Source: Cyclobacteriaceae bacterium
GTDB taxonomy: Bacteria; Bacteroidota; Bacteroidia; Cytophagales; Cyclobacteriaceae
Assembly (NCBI GenBank): GCA_025808415.1
Contig: CP075525.1
Span: forward strand, 1,225,501 to 1,289,500
DNA: 64,000 nucleotides
Reading direction: 5' to 3'
The notes under the pieces are model-generated. The model had not been told where the DNA came from. It worked only from the letters and a program-made list of their open reading frames with translations, and did no database searches. Positions within the stretch are counted from its first letter, which is position 1. The number at the start of each line of letters is the position of its first letter. Made by a program: the position numbers and the translations under genes. Of this stretch, positions 17,356 to 25,593 are shown one piece after another.

Positions 17356-19080
17356 ATGCCCCTTATGGAAAAGAGCATCATTCGGTCGGTTGATTTCAGC
17401 ATTCTGGTAGTTGCCTTGTTTTACTACCTATCCGCTGAAATTGGTTTTTTTCTTGCCTTTGAGCATACCAGTTCGTTGCCGCTGTGGCCACCTGCTGGCG
17501 TTGCCCTGGCGTTGGTCATTCTTTATGGGCGCAAAGTATGGCCTGGCATTGCCATAGGCTCGTTGATAATTATTGTTAAGAGTGCCTGGTTTGGTTCTAT
17601 TGATTCCGTGCAGTTGCTAATGATGGTGGTCTCTATTATCACCTCGTCAGTTATTCTTGAGGCATTAGCCGGTGAAGTTCTTTTTAAGAAGCTTGTCAAA
17701 AGTTCTTTTCCATTTGCCAAGGCCATTCATGCTTTTAATTTTGTTTTTATTGCGCTGATCATTTCATGGATTAGTACAGGCGGGAGTTTACTCGCGCTTG
17801 GTTTTGCTGATGTGTTGGGATCGGCAGAATGGGTTAACGCTACCTTTACATTATGGACCCGAAATGTGGTTGGTATTTTATTGTTTGCTCCTATACTGCT
17901 TTCTGTTTCTACGATACAACTAAAAAAACCTGAGCTTCTGAAGTTAGGTGAGGGATTATTGTTCATAGCAGGAGTTACAGGTGTTTACATGTTGCTACAA
18001 CTTGAAGCCCTGAAACATGTAGCACCATTTGCCATGGCTTTTGTAGCTATTCCGTTTATGTTATGGCTGGCTTTTCGATTTAAAGGTTTTGTTGCCATTC
18101 TTGGGTACATGACAGTTGCGTTAACGGCCATTTATGTTACCAGTAAACAAACCGGCCCATTTTATTTACCCGAGCTAACAGGTGATTCTATTTTACTCGT
18201 GCAGGTTTATGTGTTCGTTATTTCCGTGTCAACACTTGTTTTGTCATCGGCTGTTCATGAGCGGCAACAAGCACAGGAAGACTTAAAAAAGTTTAATGAG
18301 AATCTGGAAGTAATGGTTCATGAGCGTACGAAAGAACTGGAAGAAGAAATTCAAAATAGAAAATCGGCTCAGCAAAAATTGCAATTCACCAATGAAGAGT
18401 TGATTAAGCGAAATACAGAACTGGATAATTTTGTTTATAGCGTTTCGCACGATTTACGTGCACCTATTGCCTCTATTTTAGGGCTTATTAACCTGGCGAA
18501 ATCGGATAAGGGGCAAAACCTCAAAACCATGTATTTGGATATGATGGAGAAAAGTGCCAGGCAGCAAGATTATTTTATTAAAGAAATCTTAGATCAATCG
18601 CGAAATGCCCGACTGGAGGTTAAGCGTGAACCGGTTCACTTTGAGTCACTGATTGAAGAAGCTTTCGAACAGTTGGATTACTCAAACCTTAATGGCAAAA
18701 CAGTAGAGAAAGTTATTTCGGTTGATCAGCAAAAGCCTTTTTATTGCGATAAGTGGAGGCTTAAAATAATTTTGAACAACGTAATCTCAAACGCCATCCG
18801 TTATAAAAACGGAAAGGATCCGGTAATAAAAATAAATGCCCGCATCACTAACGATAAGGTAAACCTTAGCATTCAGGATAACGGCAAGGGGATAGAGAAA
18901 AAGCATCTATCCAACCTCGGTAAAATGTTCTATCGTGCTACCGATGAAGGTGCGGGCTCAGGACTGGGCTTGTACATTGTTAAGGAGACACTGCAAAAAC
19001 TTCATGGTTCAATGGCCATCGAATCACAAGAGGGTCATGGAACTACCGTGAAATTTGAAATTCCTGAAGTACTTGCTTAA
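17356..19080 (+). CDS. MASE1-domain sensor histidine kinase (orphan)
   Basis: A 574-residue kinase. The N-terminal half (about 1-310) holds eight or so membrane helices with the LPLWPPAGVALALVI motif typical of MASE1 sensor domains. A coiled coil (about 310-355) leads to HisKA with DNFVYSVSHDLRAPIASILG, and then to the ATPase domain with NVISNAIRYKNG, DNGKGI and GAGSGLGLYIVKETL. It should sense an unknown signal in the membrane. No response regulator is adjacent. Start ATG 17356 or 17365. It ends on a TTAA shared with the convergent gene. Confidence 0.9.
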   Translation: MPLMEKSIIRSVDFSILVVALFYYLSAEIGFFLAFEHTSSLPLWPPAGVALALVILYGRKVWPGIAIGSLIIIVKSAWFGSIDSVQLLMMVVSIITSSVILEALAGEVLFKKLVKSSFPFAKAIHAFNFVFIALIISWISTGGSLLALGFADVLGSAEWVNATFTLWTRNVVGILLFAPILLSVSTIQLKKPELLKLGEGLLFIAGVTGVYMLLQLEALKHVAPFAMAFVAIPFMLWLAFRFKGFVAILGYMTVALTAIYVTSKQTGPFYLPELTGDSILLVQVYVFVISVSTLVLSSAVHERQQAQEDLKKFNENLEVMVHERTKELEEEIQNRKSAQQKLQFTNEELIKRNTELDNFVYSVSHDLRAPIASILGLINLAKSDKGQNLKTMYLDMMEKSARQQDYFIKEILDQSRNARLEVKREPVHFESLIEEAFEQLDYSNLNGKTVEKVISVDQQKPFYCDKWRLKIILNNVISNAIRYKNGKDPVIKINARITNDKVNLSIQDNGKGIEKKHLSNLGKMFYRATDEGAGSGLGLYIVKETLQKLHGSMAIESQEGHGTTVKFEIPEVLA

Positions 19081-19493
19081 GCGCTCGGTTTCATCGAGGC
19101 AAAAACAATTCCGGCAACGAAAGCCTGCATGATACCATACGCCAGCCAGGTAGAAATCATTACAAAGGAAATATCAATAGCACTGAAGGTAAGCCATAAT
19201 ACAGGCACCATGGCGACTATACCGTAAACCAATGCAACTTCCAGGGCGCGTAACACCACGCTTCCTTTAAACAAGTCCTTGTAGCGCTCCCAGAACCACC
19301 GCAGGGCAATGCTGAGTACAAAAGGATGAGCGTAAAACAACCAGTCGGTTTCAAATGATGAAGACCTGAACACGGCATTGTAATACTCTTCCATAAGTGT
19401 TGGAAAGAAGAAGATGGCCATGTATAACATACCCATGCTTACTAACAGTACAAGTACTCCGGCAAGCAGAATGGAAATAATATCTTTTTTCAT
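19077..19493 (-). CDS. Small multi-pass membrane protein
   Basis: A 138-residue protein with four predicted membrane helices (about 7-29, 50-70, 78-98 and 106-130). I do not recognise the family; the pattern could suit a small inner-membrane regulator of unknown role. It converges with the MASE1 kinase and shares its TTAA stop. Its function is unknown. Confidence 0.6.
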   Translation of the reverse strand: MKKDIISILLAGVLVLLVSMGMLYMAIFFFPTLMEEYYNAVFRSSSFETDWLFYAHPFVLSIALRWFWERYKDLFKGSVVLRALEVALVYGIVAMVPVLWLTFSAIDISFVMISTWLAYGIMQAFVAGIVFASMKPSA

Positions 19494-19731
19494 ATCGGGT
19501 GGGATTAATTAAGTTTAAAACTATAGGTACCAGGCATTAATTCTTATGATTATCGTCATGTTTTTGGCTTGATATTCATCAACAGCATACCCGGTATGTT
19601 AACAGGCGCATTTTTCGTTTGGATTTTTTTTGTACATTCATAAAAACAAGGAATAGGACTGAACCATTAAAATTGATTTTCAGCCCGTATTTCAGCAAAA
19701 CTAAACCCCACAACTAAACCTATTACGCCTT

Positions 19732-20199
19732 ATGAATTTTAAACCGGCAATGAAATCGAAGGAAGAAATGGCTGCGGGACAGCCCAAGTATGAATCGGTA
19801 ACCCAGTACATGGTAAACGCTGGAAGCTTAATAACCTTCTCACCTGACCAAACCATCCAGGAAGTAATTGATATCATCATTAATAAAGGCATATCCGGTG
19901 CTCCAGTGCTGGATAAAGATCGCAAACTTGTGGGTATTATTTCAGAGAAAGATTGCCTGCGGATTATCGTTGATCAGGCCTACCATAACCTGCCCACTTC
20001 CGACCGCAAGGTTTCGGATTACATGACAGCAAAAGTGAAAACACTATCATCCACCAGCGATGTGGTTGAAGCCGCCAATGAATTTTTGAACAGCCCGATT
20101 CGCAGATTACCCATTGTGGATAATGGTGTGCTGATAGGGCAAGTAAGCCGCAGGGATATTTTAAAAGCTGCTAAAAATATTAGCCAGACTACCTGGTGA
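19732..20199 (+). CDS. CBS-domain protein
   Basis: A 155-residue soluble protein with a CBS pair. The first CBS motif is around 22-80 (VTQYMVNAGSLITFSPDQTI ... GAPVLDKDRKLVGIISEKDCL), the second around 90-150 (VSDYMTAKVKTLSSTSDVVEA ... RRLPIVDNGVLIGQVSRRDIL). CBS pairs bind adenine nucleotides such as AMP, ATP or SAM and report energy state, usually by regulating a partner. No partner domain is fused here. The 230-bp gap upstream shows nothing I can name. Confidence 0.88.
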   Translation: MNFKPAMKSKEEMAAGQPKYESVTQYMVNAGSLITFSPDQTIQEVIDIIINKGISGAPVLDKDRKLVGIISEKDCLRIIVDQAYHNLPTSDRKVSDYMTAKVKTLSSTSDVVEAANEFLNSPIRRLPIVDNGVLIGQVSRRDILKAAKNISQTTW

Positions 20200-20241
20200 G
20201 TATAAGAAATAAAAGTAGATAGCTCAGGTTGGAAATGTGAA

Positions 20242-20380
20242 CCCCACCCCCAGCCCCTCCCCACAGGGGAGGGGAGTAAAGAGGAGTACTTTAATGAGTG
20301 AATTAATTTGTAAAGACTGAGCCTGCTCGTGGATTTCATTTTTAATTCCCCTCCCCACAGGGGAGGGGTTAGGGGTGGGG
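20242..20380. repeat. Palindromic repeat element with outer stem and two G/C hairpins
   Basis: Outer arms 20242-20250 and 20372-20380 are perfectly complementary over 9 bp. Inside lie two identical hairpins, 20254-20274 and 20348-20368, each with a 9-bp perfect stem (CCCCTCCCC/GGGGAGGGG) and an ACA loop. The two halves are inverted copies of the same approximately 35-nt unit. The element separates the convergent CBS and SDR genes and resembles REP/BIME pairs. Confidence 0.8.
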
Positions 20381-20418
20381 TGAGCCTGACAAGTGCCTGA
20401 GTAGCGGTAATTTGTTTA

Positions 20419-21246
20419 TTACCGAATCCTCCCAATCGCTTGCATATACTTTTCTTTTACTATCCTTCTCAACCGGGTTGGCATAAGTCTCTTCATCATC
20501 CATATTTTGCGTGCCGCTTTTGGTAAGATAATATAGAGTTCTCCCTTTCCGGCACGAACTAAAATTTCCTGTGCAATTTCTGTTGCCTGAAATCCTGAGC
20601 GTTCAATGAATGTTTGCGTAATTTTTTTAATCCGGTCACCTCCGCGCACACCCTTAGCGATGTTCGTTTTGAAATACGAGGGCATAACGCATGATACGCG
20701 AATATTATCGTCCATTAATTCACCATACAGTGTTTCGCTCATAGCGATAACGGCAGCCTTAGTCATGTTGTAGGCGCCCATTTGTGGGGCACAACTTACA
20801 CCGGCAATGCTGGCAATGTTCATGATCTGCCCCGATTGCTGTTTTTTAAAGGTGGGAATGAAGTGATGGCAGCCGTATATAACACCAAACTGATTAATCC
20901 GAACCATCCACTCCCAGTTATCAAGGGAATACTCTTCAAACTTTCCGCCATCGCCCACACCGGCATTGTTCACGAGTAAATCTATTCCTCCGGTTTGCTT
21001 TAAAAAATCATCAGCAACTTTTTTGTATGCTACTTTATCGGATACATCAAGTTGAAAGGAAATCGCTTTGCCGCCCGCTTGTTCAATTTCATGATGCGTA
21101 GCCTTTAGTGCTTCGATATTTACATCACTGATCCCAATTGTCCAGCCATCGACTGCCAGATGAAGACTCAGTGCTTTGCCTAATCCGGAAGCCGCACCGG
21201 TAATAAAGGCGCGCTTGTGTGGGAATTGTTTGGTTAATATTAACAT
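20419..21246 (-). CDS. Short-chain dehydrogenase/reductase
   Basis: A 275-residue SDR. The Rossmann glycine motif TGAASGLG is near residue 16, the NNAGVG motif follows, and the catalytic serine-tyrosine-lysine is visible as IASIAGVS ... GAYNMTK. The C-terminus has a longer basic tail. It should oxidise or reduce an alcohol/ketone with NAD(P)H. It is the last gene of a minus-strand operon behind the acyl-CoA dehydrogenase and APH-like kinase genes, which suggests a substrate such as a hydroxy- or keto-acyl group. The cofactor preference cannot be read with confidence. Confidence 0.9.
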   Translation of the reverse strand: MLILTKQFPHKRAFITGAASGLGKALSLHLAVDGWTIGISDVNIEALKATHHEIEQAGGKAISFQLDVSDKVAYKKVADDFLKQTGGIDLLVNNAGVGDGGKFEEYSLDNWEWMVRINQFGVIYGCHHFIPTFKKQQSGQIMNIASIAGVSCAPQMGAYNMTKAAVIAMSETLYGELMDDNIRVSCVMPSYFKTNIAKGVRGGDRIKKITQTFIERSGFQATEIAQEILVRAGKGELYIILPKAARKIWMMKRLMPTRLRRIVKEKYMQAIGRIR

Positions 21247-21288
21247 TAGTTCTTAGTTCTTAGTTGATAGTTGATAGTTGATAGTTAC
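21247..21288. repeat. Tandem heptamer array (TAGTT words)
   Basis: Six near-perfect 7-nt units, TAGTTCT twice, TAGTTGA three times and a final TAGTTAC, run without interruption between the SDR start codon and the APH-like gene. The same GTTAG/TAGTT words recur in the dyad at 27006-27094. Confidence 0.75.
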
Positions 21289-21318
21289 ACATCACCAGGA
21301 ATTGTAAGACTGAGACTA

Positions 21319-22383
21319 TTATATTTTCTGAGTAGTCACTGATTCCACACCTTGTTTGGCCAACGCTTTGATCACGTGGATCAGTCCGCCAAAGCGCGGG
21401 TCTTTTGAAAAGCCTTGTTTCCAACGCGCATAAATCTGTTGTGCAATTACCGCATTCTTGAATAATCCGAACACATAATAAAAATGAATACCCGAAACAT
21501 CACGACCACTTTTTGTGGCGTATCGGGCGGCCACTTCTTGTCGTGTTAAATTTCCCGGTAGTGCCGTAAGATTAAAACTTTGCAACACCGGATTGTCACC
21601 GGCTTCACTCCAATAGGCTAAACTTGCACCAAGGTCCATAAGCGGATCGCCCACGGTGGCCATCTCCCAATCGAGTACACCGATAATTTTGCTCAGGTTA
21701 TCGGGATCAAGAATAACATTGTCGTATTTAAAATCGTTGTGGAGGAATGCGGGCTGTTGTGGTGAAGGTTGTTGTTGCTTCAGCCAATCTGCCAGTTGAT
21801 TCATGTGGTCAATTGAATCCGTTTCGGCTGCATAGTAACGCTTACTCCAGCCTTCCACCTGTCGTTGCACATAGCCTTCCGGTTTGCCGAGTTGATCTAA
21901 CCCGGTTTTGTAAATATCAATGGCGTGAAGTTCCACCAATGTATCCACCAATGCTTCTGAAATGGATTTGAGAATTTCTGGTGAAAGCTTGAGTTGTTGC
22001 GCATGGCTGGCCCGCAGAATGATGCCGTGCAACCGCTGCATGATGTAAAACGGAGCACCAATCACCGATTCATCTTCACAATGGATAATGGGTGATGGAA
22101 TTTTTCCGAAATGCACCTTTAATCGCGTAAGCACCACAAACTCACGACCCATATCGTGTGCGGATTTAATATTAGCACCAAGTGGTGGTCTGCGTAAGAT
22201 ATATTCCTGCGTTGCTGTTTTTAAACAGAAGGTGAGGTTGGAATATCCGCTTGGAAATTGTTTGATCTCCAGCACTTCACCGAAATGAGGTGCTATACTT
22301 TTGAGATAAGTATTCAACTTGCGTACATCCGGCATCTCATGTTCACGCCCGGTAACGGGTTGGTCTGGTGTCAGTTGTTCCAT
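21319..22383 (-). CDS. APH-family phosphotransferase (ACAD10/11-type kinase)
   Basis: A 354-residue kinase of the aminoglycoside phosphotransferase (APH) fold. The nucleotide-binding half has QFPSGYSNLTFCL and the lysine-containing EYILRRPPLG; the catalytic loop is FLHNDFKYDNVILD (HxDxxxxN) and the metal motif is VLDWEMATVGDPLMDLG. This pattern matches the kinase part of ACAD10/ACAD11 and LvaA, which phosphorylate the 4-hydroxyl of 4-hydroxyacyl-CoA. The gene overlaps the acyl-CoA dehydrogenase by one base (TAATG), so the two are translationally coupled, as expected for such a pair. Confidence 0.88.
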   Translation of the reverse strand: MEQLTPDQPVTGREHEMPDVRKLNTYLKSIAPHFGEVLEIKQFPSGYSNLTFCLKTATQEYILRRPPLGANIKSAHDMGREFVVLTRLKVHFGKIPSPIIHCEDESVIGAPFYIMQRLHGIILRASHAQQLKLSPEILKSISEALVDTLVELHAIDIYKTGLDQLGKPEGYVQRQVEGWSKRYYAAETDSIDHMNQLADWLKQQQPSPQQPAFLHNDFKYDNVILDPDNLSKIIGVLDWEMATVGDPLMDLGASLAYWSEAGDNPVLQSFNLTALPGNLTRQEVAARYATKSGRDVSGIHFYYVFGLFKNAVIAQQIYARWKQGFSKDPRFGGLIHVIKALAKQGVESVTTQKI

Positions 22384-23585
22384 TAAAATTTCAATCCATA
22401 TTGTTTCAAAATACTTTTTGCGAGAGCCGATTTATGCACCTCATCGGGTCCATCGTAAATGCGTGCTGCTCGTTCATGACGATACCAGAAGGAGAGGAGT
22501 GTATCATCGGTGATGCCCAATGCTCCGTGTACTTGTATGGCTTTGTCGAGCACGTCAATCAATACATTTGCAACAAAAAATTTGATGGTAGAAATTTCCT
22601 CTTTTACGGCTTTTGCACCTTGTGCTTCCATGGCATGTGCCGTGTGCAGCACCATCAGGCGCGCTGCCGTAATGTTAGCACGACATTCGGCAATCCAGTG
22701 TTGTATTACCTGCTGATGACCGAGCATTTTGTGTTCATCGAGTTGTCGGGTGGCGGCACGCTTGCACAACATATCGAATGCATGTTCGCAGATGCCGATC
22801 CACCGCATGCAATGATGAATGCGGCCCGGCCCGAGGCGAGCCTGGGCTAACACAAAACCTTTTCCTTCCTCACCTATGCGATTGGTAACGGGTACCGTGC
22901 AGTTGGTGAATTTCAATTCGGCATGACTAAGGTAATCTTCACCGGCATCGCCCATCACCGGAATATTTCGAACCAATTCAACGCCTTTATGTGGTAACGG
23001 CACCAAAATCATGCTGGCACGCTCATATGGATTTTTATTGTCCGGGTCAGTCACTGCCATCACTATGGTAAAGGCTGCACCATCGGCACTGGAGGTAAAC
23101 CATTTATGACCATTGATAACATAGTTATTGTCAACCCGTTTGGCTGTTGTGCCCATGTTCACCGGATTTGATCCGGCAAATTCAGGTTCGGTCATGGCAA
23201 AGCATGAGCGGATTTCACCACGTTGCAAAGGCTTAAGGTATTTTTCTTTTAATGCATCCGAAGCAAATTCATGCATCAGCTCCATGTTACCAATATCCGG
23301 TGCGTTGCAGTTAAAAATATAATGACCGAGTGGTGATGTGCCCAGCAATTCACTTACTTGAGCAAACTCAACCAGAGTGAGTCCAAGGCCACCGTCTTTT
23401 TCTGCAAGATGCGGATTGAACAATCCTAAAGTTTTTGCTTTTGTTCGAAGCGCTTGGAGTTTTGGTAGCGATTGGCGAAAGGGTTTTGTCAGTACATCCA
23501 ATTCCATCGGGTAAAGGTGTTCTTCCAGGAATTGTTTGTATTGAGGAATGAAATGCTTGGTTTTATCGGTTTGGAAAAAGTGCAT
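22383..23585 (-). CDS. Acyl-CoA dehydrogenase (ACAD10/11-type)
   Basis: A 400-residue flavoenzyme of the acyl-CoA dehydrogenase fold: N-terminal helical domain (about 1-115), a beta domain with [21 protein letters not shown] and the [11 protein letters not shown] segment, and a C-terminal helical bundle with [16 protein letters not shown] and [34 protein letters not shown]. The YDGPDEVH end matches ACAD10/11 rather than short-chain enzymes. It is coupled by a TAATG overlap to an APH-family kinase, the same partnership that is fused in vertebrate ACAD10/11. Confidence 0.92.
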   Translation of the reverse strand: MHFFQTDKTKHFIPQYKQFLEEHLYPMELDVLTKPFRQSLPKLQALRTKAKTLGLFNPHLAEKDGGLGLTLVEFAQVSELLGTSPLGHYIFNCNAPDIGNMELMHEFASDALKEKYLKPLQRGEIRSCFAMTEPEFAGSNPVNMGTTAKRVDNNYVINGHKWFTSSADGAAFTIVMAVTDPDNKNPYERASMILVPLPHKGVELVRNIPVMGDAGEDYLSHAELKFTNCTVPVTNRIGEEGKGFVLAQARLGPGRIHHCMRWIGICEHAFDMLCKRAATRQLDEHKMLGHQQVIQHWIAECRANITAARLMVLHTAHAMEAQGAKAVKEEISTIKFFVANVLIDVLDKAIQVHGALGITDDTLLSFWYRHERAARIYDGPDEVHKSALAKSILKQYGLKF

Positions 23586-23625
23586 GTGTATTTGAATGAG
23601 TTGGAAAAGATAGTGAATTCGAGGA

Positions 23626-23683
23626 AAACCCCCTCCGTCCTTCGGACACCTCCCCCGAATCGGGGGAGGAATAGAGGGGGTTT
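23626..23683. repeat. Compact palindromic element with three stems
   Basis: Outer arms 23626-23635 and 23674-23683 are perfectly complementary over 10 bp (AAACCCCCTC/GAGGGGGTTT). Within them lie a small hairpin (23637-23647, 4-bp stem) and a strong hairpin (23649-23669, 9-bp perfect stem with an AAT loop). The element sits between the divergent acyl-CoA dehydrogenase and Dabb genes, in the space where their promoters would be. Confidence 0.8.
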
Positions 23684-23708
23684 GATAAAAAATACTTTAC
23701 TTCATATC

Positions 23709-24098
23709 ATGAACCGTAAAACCTTTATCACCACAGCCTCACTGCTCAGCGTAAGTGCTGTGGCTGCGCCAACATCGTTAATGAAAAAATCAAAACTCCT
23801 GCACCAGGTATATTTCTGGTTGAAAAATCCGCAATCAACAGCTGATCGCGATAAGCTTATTGCCGGTATACGCACCTTGCGTGGTATTGAAACGGTTCGT
23901 GAACTACACATTGGTGTACCCGCCTCAACTGAAAAGCGCGAAGTAGTCGACAACAGTTTTAGTGTATCAGAACTGATTTTCTTTGACGATGTGGAAGGCC
24001 AGAACAACTACCAGGAACACCCGATTCACAAGAAATTTGTTGAGGAATGTTCTTCGTTGTGGATCAAGGTAGTTGTTTACGACACCACAACGGTTTAG
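23709..24098 (+). CDS. Dabb (stress-responsive A/B barrel) domain protein
   Basis: A 129-residue protein with an N-terminal signal-like stretch ([21 protein letters not shown]), then a Dabb domain: [58 protein letters not shown]. The Dabb fold dimerises as a ferredoxin-like barrel; functions are varied. The upstream reading to 23472 crosses the palindromic element and is unlikely to be translated. It shares its TTAG stop with the convergent serpin gene. Confidence 0.82.
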   Translation: MNRKTFITTASLLSVSAVAAPTSLMKKSKLLHQVYFWLKNPQSTADRDKLIAGIRTLRGIETVRELHIGVPASTEKREVVDNSFSVSELIFFDDVEGQNNYQEHPIHKKFVEECSSLWIKVVVYDTTTV

Positions 24099-25318
24099 TT
24101 CTGCAACGAGGCCGGATTGGTTAACTGGCCCATGAACAAAATCACGCCACTATGTTTTTCCCGGATCATAAACAGGAAGGGTTTGTCAATTGTGATTTTA
24201 GTTGGCTTTGAAGGTCCAACACTGGTGAACACCATTCCTATGGCCGTTGCAGCGGCAGCTTCTGAACCCTCTTCGTTAACTTCTAAAAACGATTGATGAA
24301 TTACCCGACCCACCTGAATAGGGGGAGTTGGCCCTTCAAAAAGAAGCGGAAAGCCAACCATCAGCATTCCCATTTTTGTGAGGGATGGCTTGAGATCATC
24401 CTTCCAGGTCATTTTAAACTTTGGTAGTTCAAGTTCTACACTGATGGAGTCTGCTGAATGAATAGTGCTGTTGAACGCTTGGGCATTGATGGTTTCTGTT
24501 AAATCCAGTATGCCTGAATGCTCATGCGGCATCAAAATCGTGAACCTGAACTGGCCATTGCCATAAGGCAAATCCAACAACTGAAAATCTGGTGTGGATT
24601 TGTATTTCATCGACACACCTTTTGAGAACATCATGTCAACCTGGGTTGTTGCTCCACTCAAAGTAGTAAAGGGTGCTTTCTTTGTTTTCGATTTATCAAA
24701 CTGGTGCGTCCAGTCGCCCTTAAAGTAGATGGCGTTCACCAGGAACATCACTTCATTCGGGTTAATTTGGTTAATGAGGTCTTTAATACGGTTGTTGGTT
24801 TTACTTTCTACCCACTGGTTGATGATGTCCTTTGAGGCAGGATTGGCGAAGTCAAGACCCTTTACTATCCCATCATAATGGTTTTGGATCACGGATGAGA
24901 ATTGATTTTTAACGGTTAAATCATTTCGGTACCAAACTGAATTAGCCAAGCCGAAATTTATTTTCCTGTCCATGGATAACAGCAGTTTGGTCAGATCTCT
25001 GAATCCTTCATTCACTTCTTCAGCCGTATAATCCTTAAAGTCGATGGTATTGAGTATGCTCTGACGCACATCACCTTCGGCACCATTCAGCAACATGCCA
25101 AGCGCCATGCTTACACTGAGTGGCGAAATGAATGCATTGTCGGTTTCCGGTGTAGGCAGGTTTCTGAAAAGGTTAAACGCAAAGTCATTTGAACTCTTCG
25201 ACACCTGAACCTCAGCCGCAGAAAGTGTCCTCAGGTTAGGCGGGTTGTCGGGTGAAACTCCTGCATCCTGACAGGCAAACGAAATAATTAAAGGTAGAAT
25301 CAGAACTATTCTTTTCAT
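24095..25318 (-). CDS. Serpin-family lipoprotein
   Basis: A 407-residue serine protease inhibitor with a lipoprotein signal ([16 protein letters not shown], cleavage before Cys16). Serpin landmarks are [35 protein letters not shown] and the conserved end [24 protein letters not shown]. The reactive-centre hinge [11 protein letters not shown] is intact, with P15 Gly and small P12-P9 residues, so it should be inhibitory. The variable loop [14 protein letters not shown] places the scissile bond around T-S or within GPSK, which fits no obvious trypsin-like specificity. Its position at the outer membrane suggests protection from host or competitor proteases. Confidence 0.95.
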   Translation of the reverse strand: MKRIVLILPLIISFACQDAGVSPDNPPNLRTLSAAEVQVSKSSNDFAFNLFRNLPTPETDNAFISPLSVSMALGMLLNGAEGDVRQSILNTIDFKDYTAEEVNEGFRDLTKLLLSMDRKINFGLANSVWYRNDLTVKNQFSSVIQNHYDGIVKGLDFANPASKDIINQWVESKTNNRIKDLINQINPNEVMFLVNAIYFKGDWTHQFDKSKTKKAPFTTLSGATTQVDMMFSKGVSMKYKSTPDFQLLDLPYGNGQFRFTILMPHEHSGILDLTETINAQAFNSTIHSADSISVELELPKFKMTWKDDLKPSLTKMGMLMVGFPLLFEGPTPPIQVGRVIHQSFLEVNEEGSEAAAATAIGMVFTSVGPSKPTKITIDKPFLFMIREKHSGVILFMGQLTNPASLQN

Positions 25319-25531
25319 CGGACTTGTGCGTTTAGGTATCCATGCACATCAATAGACCCTTTGTCAGCCATAAAAGTTGGAAAAATAAAGCAGCTCACCG
25401 TAACCTTTTCTCCGCTTTTTCGTGATCTTTGCCATCGGCCTTACAAGCCACAGCCCTTTTTGCCTATGAAGCTCATTAAGTCCACCTTCTAAAATCCGTG
25501 CGGCATCCTGTCAGGAGCTGTCACTGGATTT

Positions 25532-25558
25532 GATTTGGTTTCGCACCAAATCTTTTTT
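25532..25558 (+). terminator. Terminator-like hairpin before the MATE gene
   Basis: A perfect 8-bp stem (25532-25539 with 25545-25552) with a TTCGC loop is followed by six T. It points along the plus strand, yet no plus-strand gene precedes it within 1.4 kb. It therefore could terminate an unannotated short transcript from 25319-25531, or act as an attenuator in the leader of the MATE gene 36 nt downstream. Confidence 0.65.
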
Positions 25559-25593
25559 GTATTCCTTATTTATCATTCTTTAACTTCATAGGT

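Noticed and set aside
23472..23708. Extended N-terminus for the Dabb protein
   Set aside because: The upstream frame runs antisense through the ACAD start and the palindromic element; the ATG at 23709 opens directly at a signal-like peptide.
25319..25531. Cobalamin- or guanidine-type riboswitch before the MATE gene
   Set aside because: A few short stretches recall parts of known riboswitches, but the ordered conserved boxes are missing, so no class is named.
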